NCBI GenBank assembly: GCA_951800675.1 | Contig: CATOKC010000008.1 | Location: forward strand, 1 to 42,573 | Source: an uncultured Oscillibacter sp. | GTDB lineage: Bacteria > Bacillota_A > Clostridia > Oscillospirales > Oscillospiraceae | Reading direction: 5' to 3' | Length of the DNA: 42,573 nt | Part shown: piece after piece, positions 29,552-38,194 of the stretch | Layout of the letters: each line of letters opens with the position of its first letter | Position numbering within the stretch: position 1 is the first letter of the stretch | Translations under genes and position numbers: made by a program | The notes under the pieces: generated by a model | Told to the model about the DNA's origin: nothing | The model's input: the letters and a program-made list of their open reading frames with translations, nothing else | Databases searched by the model: none

Positions 29552-30298
29552 TTACATCGCCATGCCGCCGTCCACAGCCAGCACCTGGCCGGTGACATAG
29601 GCGGCGTCATCGCCGGCCAGGAACCCGACGGCCCGGGCCACGTCCTCTGGCCCGCCCAGGCGGCCCATGGGGATGCTCCCCTGGGCGGCGGAACGGGCAG
29701 CCTCGGACAGGGCCGCGGTCATGTCCGTCTCGATAAAGCCCGGGGCCACGGCGTTGACCGTCACGCCTCGGGAGGCCAGCTCCTTGGCCAGGGACTTCGT
29801 CATGCCGACGATCCCCGCCTTGCTGGCGGCGTAGTTCACCTGCCCGGCGTTGCCCCGGAGGGCCACCACGGAGCTCAAATTCACGATGCGGCCATAGCGC
29901 TGTTTCAGCATCAGCCTGGAAACGGCCTTCATGCAGAGGAAGGCCCCCTTCAAATTGGCGGCCACCACGGCGTCGAAATCCGCCTCGCTCATGCGCATAA
30001 GCAGATTGTCCCGGGTGATTCCGGCGTTGTTCACCAGAATGTCGATTCTTCCAAACGCCTCAACCGCGGACTTTACCAGCGCGTCCACCTGGGCGGCGTC
30101 GGACACGTCGCACCGGACCGCCAGGGCCTTGGCCCCCAGGGCCTCCACGGCTTGGACGGTCTCCTGGGCCGCCGCCTCGTTCCCGGCGTAGCAGAGGACC
30201 ACATTGGCCCCTCCCGCCGCCAGCTCCAGGCAGACGGCCCGGCCGATGCCCCGGCTTCCGCCGGTGACGACGGCGGTCTTTCCCTCGAATTTCATCAT
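29552..30298 (-). CDS. fabG: 3-oxoacyl-ACP reductase FabG
   Basis: 248 residues, short-chain dehydrogenase. It has NADPH motif T-G-G-S-R-G-I-G-R, the N-N-A-G motif, and catalytic S143, Y156 and K160 (N-Y-A-A-S-K). It reduces 3-oxoacyl-ACP. Its ATG overlaps the fabD stop (ATGA). Confidence 0.96.
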   Translation of the reverse strand: MMKFEGKTAVVTGGSRGIGRAVCLELAAGGANVVLCYAGNEAAAQETVQAVEALGAKALAVRCDVSDAAQVDALVKSAVEAFGRIDILVNNAGITRDNLLMRMSEADFDAVVAANLKGAFLCMKAVSRLMLKQRYGRIVNLSSVVALRGNAGQVNYAASKAGIVGMTKSLAKELASRGVTVNAVAPGFIETDMTAALSEAARSAAQGSIPMGRLGGPEDVARAVGFLAGDDAAYVTGQVLAVDGGMAM

Positions 30299-31233
30299 CC
30301 GTTCTCCTTTACCAGCCCTTCCAGGGCCTCCACGTCCGCCGGGCTCTCCACGGCGTAAACCGGGAGGCCGGGAACGGTTTTTTTCACAAAGCCGCTGAGG
30401 GCCTTCCCCGGCCCGACCTCAACCAGGGCGTCCAGGCCCAGCTCCGCCATACGGCGGATGGTGTCCTCCATAAAAACGCTGCTCTGGACCTGACGGACCA
30501 GCAGGGCAGAAATGGAATCCTCCGCCCCCTTCTCCCGGCCCAGGCAGTTGAACAGGACGGGGATTTCAGGCTCCGCAAAGGAAATGCTCTGGAAATGGGC
30601 CTCCAGCGCCTCTCCGGCGGGCTTCATCAAAGGCGTATGGAAGGGGCCGCTGACCTTCAGGGGCATGCAGCGCTTTGCGCCCTGTTCCTTTGCCAGGGCG
30701 GCGGCCTTCTCCACCGCCGCCTTGTCCCCGCCAATGACCAGCTGGCCGGGGCAGTTGTAGTTGGCAATAACCACGGTCCCCAGGTCCACCGCCGCCTCAC
30801 AGGCCTTTTGCAGCGGCTCCCGGTCCAGGCCCAGAACGGCCGTCATGGCGCTGTCATGGCCCTTGGCCGCCTCCTCCATGGCCTTCCCCCGGAAGGCCAC
30901 CAGGCGGACCGCCGTCTTTGCGTCAAACACTCCGGCGGCGTGAAGGGCGGAGTACTCCCCCAGGGACAGGCCCGCCGCCACGGCGGGGACGATCCCCTTT
31001 TCCCGCAGCACCGCCGTCAGCCCGGCGGCGAAGACCACCATGCAGGGCTGGGTATAGCGGGTCTGGTTCAGTACGCCCTCCGGGTCCTCAAACGAGGTCC
31101 TCCTCAGGTCAAAATCCACCTCCGCCTGGGCGGCGTCCAGCACCTGCCGGAAGGCGGGATAGGTCTCGTACAAATCCGCCCCCATGCCGGGGTGCTGGCT
31201 GCCCTGTCCGGCGTATAAGAAACCGAGCTTCAT
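30295..31233 (-). CDS. fabD: Malonyl-CoA:ACP transacylase FabD
   Basis: 312 residues. G-Q-G-S-Q near the N-terminus, the nucleophile S90 in A-G-L-S-L-G-E-Y, and H199 in G-P-F-H-T. It loads malonate from CoA to ACP. Start at ATG 31233 (ATGA overlap with the preceding flavin oxidase). The longer frame to 31248 has no better ribosome site. Confidence 0.96.
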   Translation of the reverse strand: MKLGFLYAGQGSQHPGMGADLYETYPAFRQVLDAAQAEVDFDLRRTSFEDPEGVLNQTRYTQPCMVVFAAGLTAVLREKGIVPAVAAGLSLGEYSALHAAGVFDAKTAVRLVAFRGKAMEEAAKGHDSAMTAVLGLDREPLQKACEAAVDLGTVVIANYNCPGQLVIGGDKAAVEKAAALAKEQGAKRCMPLKVSGPFHTPLMKPAGEALEAHFQSISFAEPEIPVLFNCLGREKGAEDSISALLVRQVQSSVFMEDTIRRMAELGLDALVEVGPGKALSGFVKKTVPGLPVYAVESPADVEALEGLVKENG

Positions 31234-32318
31234 GGCGCGGCCCTCCATTCGTTTAAAATCTGGTCCATCTGCTCTTTGACCGTGGAAAGCGTGTTGACCT
31301 CCCCGGCGTTGGCCCCGCAGAAGAAGAGGCCGTTTTCCCAGTCCCCCTCCACGGCGGCAATCAGCGCCTTGGAAATGCAGTAGGGGGCGGTCTTGCAGTC
31401 ACAGGCGGCAAGGCAGCGGTCGCAGCGGGTGATTTTCGGCTGCGTTCCCGCCTCTACCCGCCGGATCAGCGGGCTTTTCAGGGCTCGTCCCGGCATGCCC
31501 ACGGGGCTCTGGACAATGGTGACGTCCTCCGCCTCCGCGTCCAGCAGGGCCTGTTTATAACCGGAGCTGGCGTCGCACTCCTTCGTGGCGATGAAGCGGG
31601 TGGCAAACTGGACTCCCGCCGCGCCCTGGTCCATGTAGCGGCGCAGCTCCGCCCCGCTCTTCACGCCCCCGGCCACAAAGACCGGGATATCCCGCCCGTA
31701 CTTCTCCCGGAAGGGGGCCAGGGCTTCCAGCACCTCCGCCAGCAAGGCGGACAGGGGGCGGGGCCGTCCCGCCTGGGCCTCCCGGGCCTCCTCGGGGGAA
31801 AAGCCCAGGTGCCCCCCGGCCAGGGGGCCCTCCACAACCACAAAGTCCGGGACCCGGCCATAGCGCCGGTCCCACAGCTTGCAGATCAGGGCGGCGGAGC
31901 GGCCCCCGCTGACCACCGGGGCCAGGGCCGCGTCCTCATTTCCCACCTCCGCCGCCAGGCCCGGCAGATCCTTGGGAAGGCCCGCGCCGCAGACCACCGC
32001 GTCCACCCCCGCCCGGAGGGCGGCGCGCACGCTGTCGGCGTACTGGGCGGCGGCTACCATGACGTTCACCGCCACCAATCCCGCGCCCTTGGCAATCTCC
32101 TTCGCCCTGCCAATCTGCCGGACCAGGGCCCGGAGGTTTGCCTCCCGGGGATTCGTCGAAAAATCCGGCTCCCGGAAGCCGCAGAAGGCGGCGGACAGTG
32201 TGCCCATGCCCCCGCCCGCGGCCACGGCTCCCGCCAGCCGCTCCAGGCTGACGCCGATGCCCATGCCCCCCTGGACAATGGGGAGAGGCAGGGTTTTCCC
32301 CCGAATCGTCACCGCCAT
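31230..32318 (-). CDS. FabK-like/nitronate monooxygenase-type flavoprotein
   Basis: 362 residues, a TIM-barrel FMN protein of the 2-nitropropane dioxygenase/FabK superfamily: I-V-Q-G-G-M-G-I-G-V-S at the start, V-F-V-A-G-G-V-K-S-G for phosphate binding, and H-L-G-F. It is longer than FabK and has a C-terminal cysteine cluster (R-C-D-R-C-L-A-A-C-D-C, then A-P-Y-C) and a further C-G-A-N. Related proteins annotated as nitronate monooxygenases share such a tail. Lying within the fab operon, overlapping fabK by 10 bases, it may detoxify or help reduce acyl intermediates. The role is unknown. Metal or cluster binding by the Cys tail is inference. Confidence 0.85.
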   Translation of the reverse strand: MAVTIRGKTLPLPIVQGGMGIGVSLERLAGAVAAGGGMGTLSAAFCGFREPDFSTNPREANLRALVRQIGRAKEIAKGAGLVAVNVMVAAAQYADSVRAALRAGVDAVVCGAGLPKDLPGLAAEVGNEDAALAPVVSGGRSAALICKLWDRRYGRVPDFVVVEGPLAGGHLGFSPEEAREAQAGRPRPLSALLAEVLEALAPFREKYGRDIPVFVAGGVKSGAELRRYMDQGAAGVQFATRFIATKECDASSGYKQALLDAEAEDVTIVQSPVGMPGRALKSPLIRRVEAGTQPKITRCDRCLAACDCKTAPYCISKALIAAVEGDWENGLFFCGANAGEVNTLSTVKEQMDQILNEWRAAP

Positions 32319-33247
32319 TCCTGGCGCACCTGTTCCAGAACGGCCTTTCCGCCGTTGTACAGCTCCTCAAAAATCTGCCGCAGGGGCCGAATCTCGTGGA
32401 CCATGCCGGCCACCTGGCCCATCATGACGCTGCCCCGGTCCACGTCGCCCTCCAGCACCGCCCGGCGGAGTCCGCCGATGGTAACGGTTTCCAGCTCTTC
32501 CAGCGTGGCGTTTCGCTTCTCCAGGGCCAGGTACTCCCGGGCCATTTTGTTTTTCAGCACCCGCACCGGCCCGCCGATGGAGCGGCCCGTGACGGTAGTG
32601 TCGCTGTCCTTGGCCTTTAGGACCGCCTGCTTGTAGTTCTCATGAATGGGGCACTCCGGGCTCGCCAGCAGGCAGGTGCCCACCTGGACGCCGCTGGCCC
32701 CCAGGGCCAGGGCCGCCGCCATCTGCCGCCCGTCGGCGATGCCTCCGGCGGCGATGACGGGCACGTCCACCGCGTCGATGACCTGGGGCACCAGGGCCAT
32801 GGTGGTCATCTCCCCCACATGGCCCCCGGACTCCATGCCCTCGGCCACGAAGGCGTCCACGCCGTAGCGGCTGAGCCGCTTTGCCAGCACCGCCGCCGCC
32901 ACCACGGGGATAACCTTGATTCCGGCTTCCTTCCAGGCGGGGATGAACTGGCCGGGGTTTCCCGCGCCGGTGGTGACAACCCGCACGCCCTCGTCCAGGA
33001 TCACCTGGGCGATGCCGGCGGCGCAGGGGTTCATCAGCATCAGGTTCACGCCAAAGGGCTTATCGGTCAGCTCCCGGGCCCGGCGGATCTCGCTCCGCAC
33101 CCGGTCCGCGTCCCAGGCCCCGGTGGCAATCATGCCCAGGGCCCCGGCGTTGGAGCAGGCGGCGGCGAACTCGCCGGTGGCCACGTTGGCCATGCCGCCC
33201 TGGATAATGGGGAACTCGGTCCCCAGGATTTCGTTTAATTTCTTCAC
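32309..33247 (-). CDS. fabK: Enoyl-ACP reductase FabK
   Basis: 312 residues, FMN-dependent. I-I-Q-G-G-M-A at the N-terminus, G-N-P, E-G-M-E-S-G-G-H with the conserved histidine, and A-A-G-G-I-A-D-G and G-A-S-G-V-Q-V-G-T for FMN. FabK performs the final NADH-dependent reduction of each elongation cycle. No FabI, FabL or FabV is present in the window. It starts 15 bases after the fabH stop. Confidence 0.95.
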   Translation of the reverse strand: MKKLNEILGTEFPIIQGGMANVATGEFAAACSNAGALGMIATGAWDADRVRSEIRRARELTDKPFGVNLMLMNPCAAGIAQVILDEGVRVVTTGAGNPGQFIPAWKEAGIKVIPVVAAAVLAKRLSRYGVDAFVAEGMESGGHVGEMTTMALVPQVIDAVDVPVIAAGGIADGRQMAAALALGASGVQVGTCLLASPECPIHENYKQAVLKAKDSDTTVTGRSIGGPVRVLKNKMAREYLALEKRNATLEELETVTIGGLRRAVLEGDVDRGSVMMGQVAGMVHEIRPLRQIFEELYNGGKAVLEQVRQEWR

Positions 33248-33262
33248 AGTATGTCTCTCCCC

Positions 33263-34213
33263 TCATGCGAACTCAATCAGGCATCCTCCCCAGGTCAGAC
33301 CGCCGCCGAAGCCCACGGCCAGAATCCGGCTGCCGGGGCCGATTTTTCCCTGCTCCCGGAGCTCGCTGAGGACCAGGGGAATGCTGGCGGCGGAGGTGTT
33401 GCCGTATTCGGCGATGTTTTTATAATACTTCTCCGGCGGAATGCGGTATTTCCGCACCGCCAGGTCGATGATTCGGGCGTTGGCCTGGTGGAATACGAAG
33501 AAGTCCACATCCTCCACGGTCCGGCCCGTCTTTTTCAGCACCTGGTCCACGCACCAGGGCACCGCCTCCACGGCGAACTTAAAGACCCGGGTGCCCTCCA
33601 TGGAGATGAGGCCGGGCTCTCCTGCCCCCGGGCCGGGGAGGCGGAGCAGCTCGCCGCTGCCGTGACAGCCCATGATGGAGGAGATGGAGGGCCAGCCCTC
33701 CCGGCACTCCACCACGGCGGCCCCGGCTCCGTCCCCGAAGAGGATGCACGTCCCCCGGTCGGACCAGTCGATGCAGCGGCTTAAGTTTTCCGCCCCCACC
33801 ACCAGTCCGAATTTCCGGGGGGAGGCGTTCAGCAAACACTCCATGGTATGGAGGGCGAACAAAAAGCCGCTGCAAGCCGCCCCCAAATCGAAGCAGAGGA
33901 TATCCTCCGGAAGCCCCAGCTCCCGCTGGAGCGTACAGGCGGCGGAGGGGACCATGGTCTCCGGGGTCACCGTGGCCACGATGCAGGCCCCGATTTCCTC
34001 CGGCGAGACTCCCGCGTCCGCCAGGGCCCGGCGGGCCGCCTGGGCGGTGATGGCGGAAAAGGTTTCCTCCCCGGCGCAGTGGTGCCGGGTTTTGATGCCG
34101 GTACGGCTGGAAATCCACTCGTCGTTCGTCTCCACAAGCTTCTCCAGATCCTGGTTGCTCACCAGCTTCCCGGGCACCCCCCTGCCGGTTCCCCGAATTT
34201 TAATTCCGTTCAT
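33263..34213 (-). CDS. fabH: 3-oxoacyl-ACP synthase III FabH
   Basis: 316 residues. The catalytic triad is C114 (G-A-A-C-S-G-F), H242 (F-H-Q-A-N) and N272 (G-N-T-S-A). It starts each chain by joining acetyl-CoA (or a branched acyl-CoA) with malonyl-ACP. The start overlaps the accA stop (ATGA). Confidence 0.97.
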   Translation of the reverse strand: MNGIKIRGTGRGVPGKLVSNQDLEKLVETNDEWISSRTGIKTRHHCAGEETFSAITAQAARRALADAGVSPEEIGACIVATVTPETMVPSAACTLQRELGLPEDILCFDLGAACSGFLFALHTMECLLNASPRKFGLVVGAENLSRCIDWSDRGTCILFGDGAGAAVVECREGWPSISSIMGCHGSGELLRLPGPGAGEPGLISMEGTRVFKFAVEAVPWCVDQVLKKTGRTVEDVDFFVFHQANARIIDLAVRKYRIPPEKYYKNIAEYGNTSAASIPLVLSELREQGKIGPGSRILAVGFGGGLTWGGCLIEFA

Positions 34214-35022
34214 GACTCCTCCTTCGGGGGCACGCCCATTTTCCTGAATTTTTGATAACGCTTTTCCGCCAGGCTTCCGCCGCTCTCCTTTAAAAGCGCC
34301 GCCAGATGGCGGCTCAGGCAGCGGTCCAGCTCCCGGAATACGGCCTCCGGGGCCAGGTGGGCCCCGCCCTCCGGCTCCGGGACCACGTCGTCCACAATCC
34401 CCAGGGCCAACAGGTCCGGGGCGGTGAGCTTCATCAGCTCACAAGCCTCGGCGTGCCGCCCCGCGTCCTTCCAGAGGATGGAGGCGAAGCCCTCCGGCGA
34501 GAGAATGGCGTACACCGCGTTCTCCAGCATCAGCACACGGTCCGCCACCGCCAGGGCCAGAGCGCCGCCGCTGTTGCCCTCGCCGGTGATCACGGCGAGG
34601 GCCGGCACCGTGAGGCGGCTCATTTCCATCAGGTTCCGGGCGATGGCCTCCCCCTGTCCCCGGGCCTCCGCCTCCAGGCCGGGATAGGCCCCGGAGGTGT
34701 CGATAAAAGTGAGCACCGGGCGGCGGAACTTCTCCGCCTGCCGCATGAGGCGCAGGGCCTTCCGGTAGCCCTCGGGCCCCGGCATGCCGAAGTTGCAGCG
34801 GATGCTCTCCTCCGCCGTTTTCCCCTTCCGGGTGCCGATGACGGTGACGGGCCGCCCGTGGTACAGGGCGATTCCCCCTAAAATGGCCGGGTCCTCCCGG
34901 CAGAGGCGGTCGCCCTTCTGCTCAAAGAAATCCGTGAACAGGGCGGAGATGATATCCGTGATATTGGGCCGCTGGGGGTGCCGGGCAATCGCCACCCGCT
35001 GGGCGGCGGTCAGGCTGCTCAT
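34210..35022 (-). CDS. accA: Acetyl-CoA carboxylase carboxyltransferase, alpha subunit
   Basis: 270 residues with crotonase-like fold. G-T-R-K-G, P-E-G-Y-R-K-A-L-R-L-M, I-D-T-S-G-A-Y-P-G and G-E-G-N-S-G-G-A-L-A mark AccA. With AccD it transfers CO2 from carboxybiotin to acetyl-CoA. It is shorter than the ~315 residues of E. coli AccA, in line with Firmicutes. It overlaps accD and fabH by ATGA at both ends. Confidence 0.96.
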   Translation of the reverse strand: MSSLTAAQRVAIARHPQRPNITDIISALFTDFFEQKGDRLCREDPAILGGIALYHGRPVTVIGTRKGKTAEESIRCNFGMPGPEGYRKALRLMRQAEKFRRPVLTFIDTSGAYPGLEAEARGQGEAIARNLMEMSRLTVPALAVITGEGNSGGALALAVADRVLMLENAVYAILSPEGFASILWKDAGRHAEACELMKLTAPDLLALGIVDDVVPEPEGGAHLAPEAVFRELDRCLSRHLAALLKESGGSLAEKRYQKFRKMGVPPKEES

Positions 35023-35873
35023 GGACGGCCTCCTTTCTCGTGGAGCCGCAGAAGGCGGCTCAGGGTCTCCCGGAGCTCTCCCCGGGGGACCACCGCGTCC
35101 ACAAAGCCGTGCTCCTCCTGGTATTCCGCCCGCTGGAAGCCCTCCGGCAGGGTCTCGCCGATGGTCTGCTGAATCACCCGGGGCCCGGCAAAGCCGATCA
35201 AAGCCCCCGGCTCCGCCAGAATGACGTCTCCCAGGGAGGCGAAGCTGGCGGTGACGCCGCCGGTGGTGGGGTCCGTCAGGACGGAGATGTACAGCAGTCC
35301 CTTCTCCGAAAACCGGGCCAGGGCGGCGGAGGTTTTCGCCATCTGCATCAGGGACAAAATGCCCTCCTGCATCCGGGCCCCGCCGCTGGCGGAGAAGAGA
35401 ATCAGGGGCAGCTTGTTCTTCGCCGCGTACTCAATGGCCAGGGTGATCTTCTCCCCCACGGCGGCGCTCATGCTACCCATGAAAAAGCGGCTGTCCAGCA
35501 CGCCCGCCACGCACTTCCGCCCGCCGATGGTCCCGGCGGCGGTGACGGCGGCCTCCGTGAGGCCGGTTTTCCGCTGGGCCAGGCGCCGCTTCTCCCGGTA
35601 GCCGGGGAAGGACAGGGGATCGGCGGCGGGGAGCTTCTCGTTCAGCTCCCGGAAGCTGCCGGGGTCCAGAATGGTGCTCAGCCGGTAATAGGCCCCGATG
35701 GGGAAGTGATAGCCGCAGAGGGGGCAGACGGAGAGATTCCCCGCCACGTCCTTCCGCTGGCTCTCCCCGCCGCACTTGGGGCAGGCCACCAGCTGGTCCC
35801 CCGGGACGTAGCTGTCCCGAATGGCCTTCATGGCCAAAAGCCGGGCCCGGCGCTTGGCAAAGATGCCGCTCAT
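35019..35873 (-). CDS. accD: Acetyl-CoA carboxylase carboxyltransferase, beta subunit
   Basis: 284 residues. The N-terminal zinc ribbon (C-P-K-C ... C-P-L-C, ~38-60) is followed by the crotonase fold with S-A-S-G-G-A-R-M-Q-E-G and D-P-T-T-G-G-V. ATG 35873 overlaps the accC stop (ATGA). An extension to 35954 lies inside accC and is not used. Confidence 0.96.
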   Translation of the reverse strand: MSGIFAKRRARLLAMKAIRDSYVPGDQLVACPKCGGESQRKDVAGNLSVCPLCGYHFPIGAYYRLSTILDPGSFRELNEKLPAADPLSFPGYREKRRLAQRKTGLTEAAVTAAGTIGGRKCVAGVLDSRFFMGSMSAAVGEKITLAIEYAAKNKLPLILFSASGGARMQEGILSLMQMAKTSAALARFSEKGLLYISVLTDPTTGGVTASFASLGDVILAEPGALIGFAGPRVIQQTIGETLPEGFQRAEYQEEHGFVDAVVPRGELRETLSRLLRLHEKGGRP

Positions 35874-37255
35874 GCCTCCGCCTCCTTCTCCTCCACCCGG
35901 CGGCTGAAGTCCAGCAGCTCCGCTAGGTGCGCGTCCAAAAAGCCCGTGGCGCACCGGCCCCGGACGAAAACGGGGTGGAACAAAATCTCATAGGACAGCT
36001 CCGCGTTGGTGGGAAAGCCCTCCAGGGTGAATTCCTCCAGGCAGCGGCGGAGCTTGCGGATGGCCTCCAGCCGAGTGGCCCCGTGGGCCAGGACCTTGGC
36101 GGCCAGGGAATCGTAATAGGGGGACATGGCGCAGCCGTTGTAGAGGCAGGAGTCCACCCGGACCCCCGCGCCGCCGGGGAAGTGGAGGAACTCCACCTTG
36201 CCGGGGCAGGGCCGGAAGTCCCCGTGGGGGTCCTCGGCGTTGATCCGGCACTCCATGGCACAGCCCCGGATCGTCACGTCCTCCTGGCGGATATCCAGAG
36301 GCAGGCCGGAGGCAATCCGAAGCTGCTGGCGCACCAGATCCACCCCAGTGACCAGCTCCGTGACCCCGTGCTCCACCTGGATGCGGGTGTTCATCTCCAT
36401 AAAGTAAAAATTCTCCCCGTCCACCAGGAATTCCACCGTCCCGGCCCCCTCATAGCCCACGGCCTCCGCCGCCCGGACGGCGGCTTCTCCCATGGCCTTT
36501 CGCAGGGCGGGGCTGAGGCCGGGAGCGGGCGCCTCCTCTATCAGCTTCTGGTTCCGCCGCTGGACGGAGCAGTCCCGGTCTCCCAGGTGGATGGTATGCC
36601 CCTGGCGGTCCGCCAGAATCTGCACCTCCACGTGCCGGGGGTTCAGCACCAGCTTCTCCAGGTACATCTCGTCGTTTCCAAAGCAGGCGGCGGCCTCCGC
36701 CTTGGCCTCGGCGTAGGCGGAGGGAAGCGCGTCCGGGCCGTCACAGCGGCGGATGCCCCTTCCCCCGCCTCCGGCGGAGGCCTTCAGCAGCACCGGCCAG
36801 CCCACGGCCTCCGCCGCCGCCAGGGCCTCCTCCACCGAGGAGACGGGGCCGTCGGAGCCGGGAGTCACCGGGACCCCCGCCGCCTTCATCAAATCCCGGG
36901 CGGCGGACTTGGAGCCCGCCTTTCGGATGGCCTCCCCGGAGGGGCCGATGAAGGTCAGCCCCGCTTTGGCGCAGGCGTCGGAGAAGTCCGCGTTCTCGGA
37001 GAGAAAGCCGTAGCCCGGGTGTATGCCGTCGCAGCCGGTGGCCAGGGCCGCCGTCAGCAGGGCGTCCTGATTCAAATAGCTGTCCGCCGCCCGGGCGGGG
37101 CCGATGCAGACGGACTCCGTGGCCAGCTGAACGTGGAGGGCCTCCGCGTCCGCCTCGGAATAGGCGGCCACCGTCTCGATCTCCAGCTCCCGGCAGGCCC
37201 GGAGGACCCGGAGGGCAATCTCCCCCCGGTTGGCGATAAGGACCCGCTTCAGCAT
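35870..37255 (-). CDS. accC: Biotin carboxylase
   Basis: 461 residues, ATP-grasp fold. R-V-L-I-A-N-R-G-E-I-A at the start, G-G-G-G-R-G-I for ATP, H-L-G-D-R-D-C-S-V-Q-R-R and E-M-N-T-R-I-Q-V-E-H for catalysis. After that motif most enzymes have P-V-T-E, and here it is G-V-T-E. It carboxylates the biotin on AccB. It overlaps accB by 7 bases and accD by 4. Confidence 0.96.
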   Translation of the reverse strand: MLKRVLIANRGEIALRVLRACRELEIETVAAYSEADAEALHVQLATESVCIGPARAADSYLNQDALLTAALATGCDGIHPGYGFLSENADFSDACAKAGLTFIGPSGEAIRKAGSKSAARDLMKAAGVPVTPGSDGPVSSVEEALAAAEAVGWPVLLKASAGGGGRGIRRCDGPDALPSAYAEAKAEAAACFGNDEMYLEKLVLNPRHVEVQILADRQGHTIHLGDRDCSVQRRNQKLIEEAPAPGLSPALRKAMGEAAVRAAEAVGYEGAGTVEFLVDGENFYFMEMNTRIQVEHGVTELVTGVDLVRQQLRIASGLPLDIRQEDVTIRGCAMECRINAEDPHGDFRPCPGKVEFLHFPGGAGVRVDSCLYNGCAMSPYYDSLAAKVLAHGATRLEAIRKLRRCLEEFTLEGFPTNAELSYEILFHPVFVRGRCATGFLDAHLAELLDFSRRVEEKEAEA

Positions 37256-37668
37256 GGCCGGTAGCGCATCAGCGCCTCGCCGAAAGCCGCCAGCTCCCCG
37301 TTGGCCTTCAGCACCTCTTCGATGACGCAGTCGCAGGGGGCGGGAACCTCGATCATGGTTTTCATGGCCTCGATGAGGCAGACGGTCTGCCCCTTCTTCA
37401 CCTTGTCCCCCGGCATGGCAAAGGGGGGCTGCTCCGGGGCGGGAGCGGCGTAGAAGGTGCCCACCAGCGGCGCGGTGACGGCGGGGGCCTCCTCCGCCGT
37501 CGGAGCCGCCGCCGGGGCGGCGGGTATGGGAACCATGGCGGGAGCGGCCGCCGGAGCGGGGGCCGCCTTTTCCAGCTCTATTTTAAAATCCCCCTGTGAC
37601 AGCTTCAGCTTCTGCAAGCCGCTGGTGTCAAAGCGGGCCATTAAGTCATAAATTTCCTGGTTGGTCAT
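37249..37668 (-). CDS. accB: Biotin carboxyl carrier protein AccB
   Basis: 139 residues: a helical N-terminus (T-N-Q-E-I-Y-D-L-M), an Ala/Pro-rich linker (~35-65) and a biotinyl domain with K103 in E-A-M-K-T-M. Its biotin shuttles CO2 between AccC and AccAD. ATG 37668 is chosen over a longer frame, because the N-terminal helix begins there and AGGA lies upstream. Confidence 0.95.
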   Translation of the reverse strand: MTNQEIYDLMARFDTSGLQKLKLSQGDFKIELEKAAPAPAAAPAMVPIPAAPAAAPTAEEAPAVTAPLVGTFYAAPAPEQPPFAMPGDKVKKGQTVCLIEAMKTMIEVPAPCDCVIEEVLKANGELAAFGEALMRYRPC

Positions 37669-37749
37669 ACTCGTTCCTATCCAAGCCCGCCGCCCCGCTG
37701 TCGTCAACGGGGCGGCGCTTCACGGAAATGTAGGTTTCGGCGGCGCGGT

Positions 37750-37980
37750 TCAGGCCTTGTGGGCCTCCAGGTACTTCACAATGTCGCCCACGGTTTTCAG
37801 CGCCTCCACATCGGCGTCGTCGATGGTGATTCCGCTGGCCTCCTCCAGGGCCATGACCAGCTCCACCGCCGCCAGGGAATCCGCCCCCAGATCGTCGGAC
37901 AGGGAGGCCTCCAGCGTCACCTGCTCCGCCTCGCAGCCCAGGGTTTCCACGATGATATCACGCACTTTCTCGAATTCCAT
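37750..37980 (-). CDS. acpP: Acyl carrier protein
   Basis: 76 residues, acidic. The phosphopantetheine site is S35 in [10 protein letters not shown]. It carries the growing chain through the whole operon. It is the first gene after the promoter. GGAGA lies before the ATG, and the gap of 81 bases to accB shows no terminator. Confidence 0.97.
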   Translation of the reverse strand: MEFEKVRDIIVETLGCEAEQVTLEASLSDDLGADSLAAVELVMALEEASGITIDDADVEALKTVGDIVKYLEAHKA

Positions 37981-38007
37981 TTGAGATTCTCCTTGTTTGT
38001 CGAAATA

Positions 38008-38080
38008 TCAATTATTTTAACTAAAAATTTTTAATTAAAATAATTGAACTTATTTTACACAGGAGGCTCCCGGTTGTCAA
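38008..38080 (-). promoter_or_regulatory. Promoter and 40-bp palindromic operator of the fatty-acid operon
   Basis: On the minus strand TTGACA (38080-38075), 17 bases, TAAAAT (38057-38052). Right after it lies a 40-base palindrome (38008-38047). Its 13-base arms TCAATTATTTTAA and TTAAAATAATTGA match perfectly, as does the core TAAAAATTTTTA (38022-38033). Only one of twenty base pairs is mismatched. It covers the start of transcription, ideal for repression. The fab-linked MarR protein is the candidate ligand. FapR is the alternative, but no fapR gene is seen. Confidence 0.8.
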
Positions 38081-38103
38081 GGAAAATTTTCACGGATCGG
38101 CTC

Positions 38104-38132
38104 TTCCCTTTTTTGTGAAAATCTTATATAAT
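38104..38132 (+). promoter_or_regulatory. Probable promoter of trkA-trkH
   Basis: TATAAT (38127-38132) is perfect. The -35 position (TTCCCT, 38104-38109) is poor, so an activator or another spacing may apply. AGGAGG (38184-38189) precedes ATG 38195. Confidence 0.5.
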
Positions 38133-38194
38133 TAGAGTGCTGTCCAGTACCATATCCGGGGTCTTTGCCCCGGCCTATCTTTTAGGAGGCGTAC

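Noticed and set aside
30295..37255. Many long plus-strand open frames opposite the fab/acc genes
   Set aside because: All are complementary shadows of well-recognised proteins, with low-complexity products and no ribosome sites.
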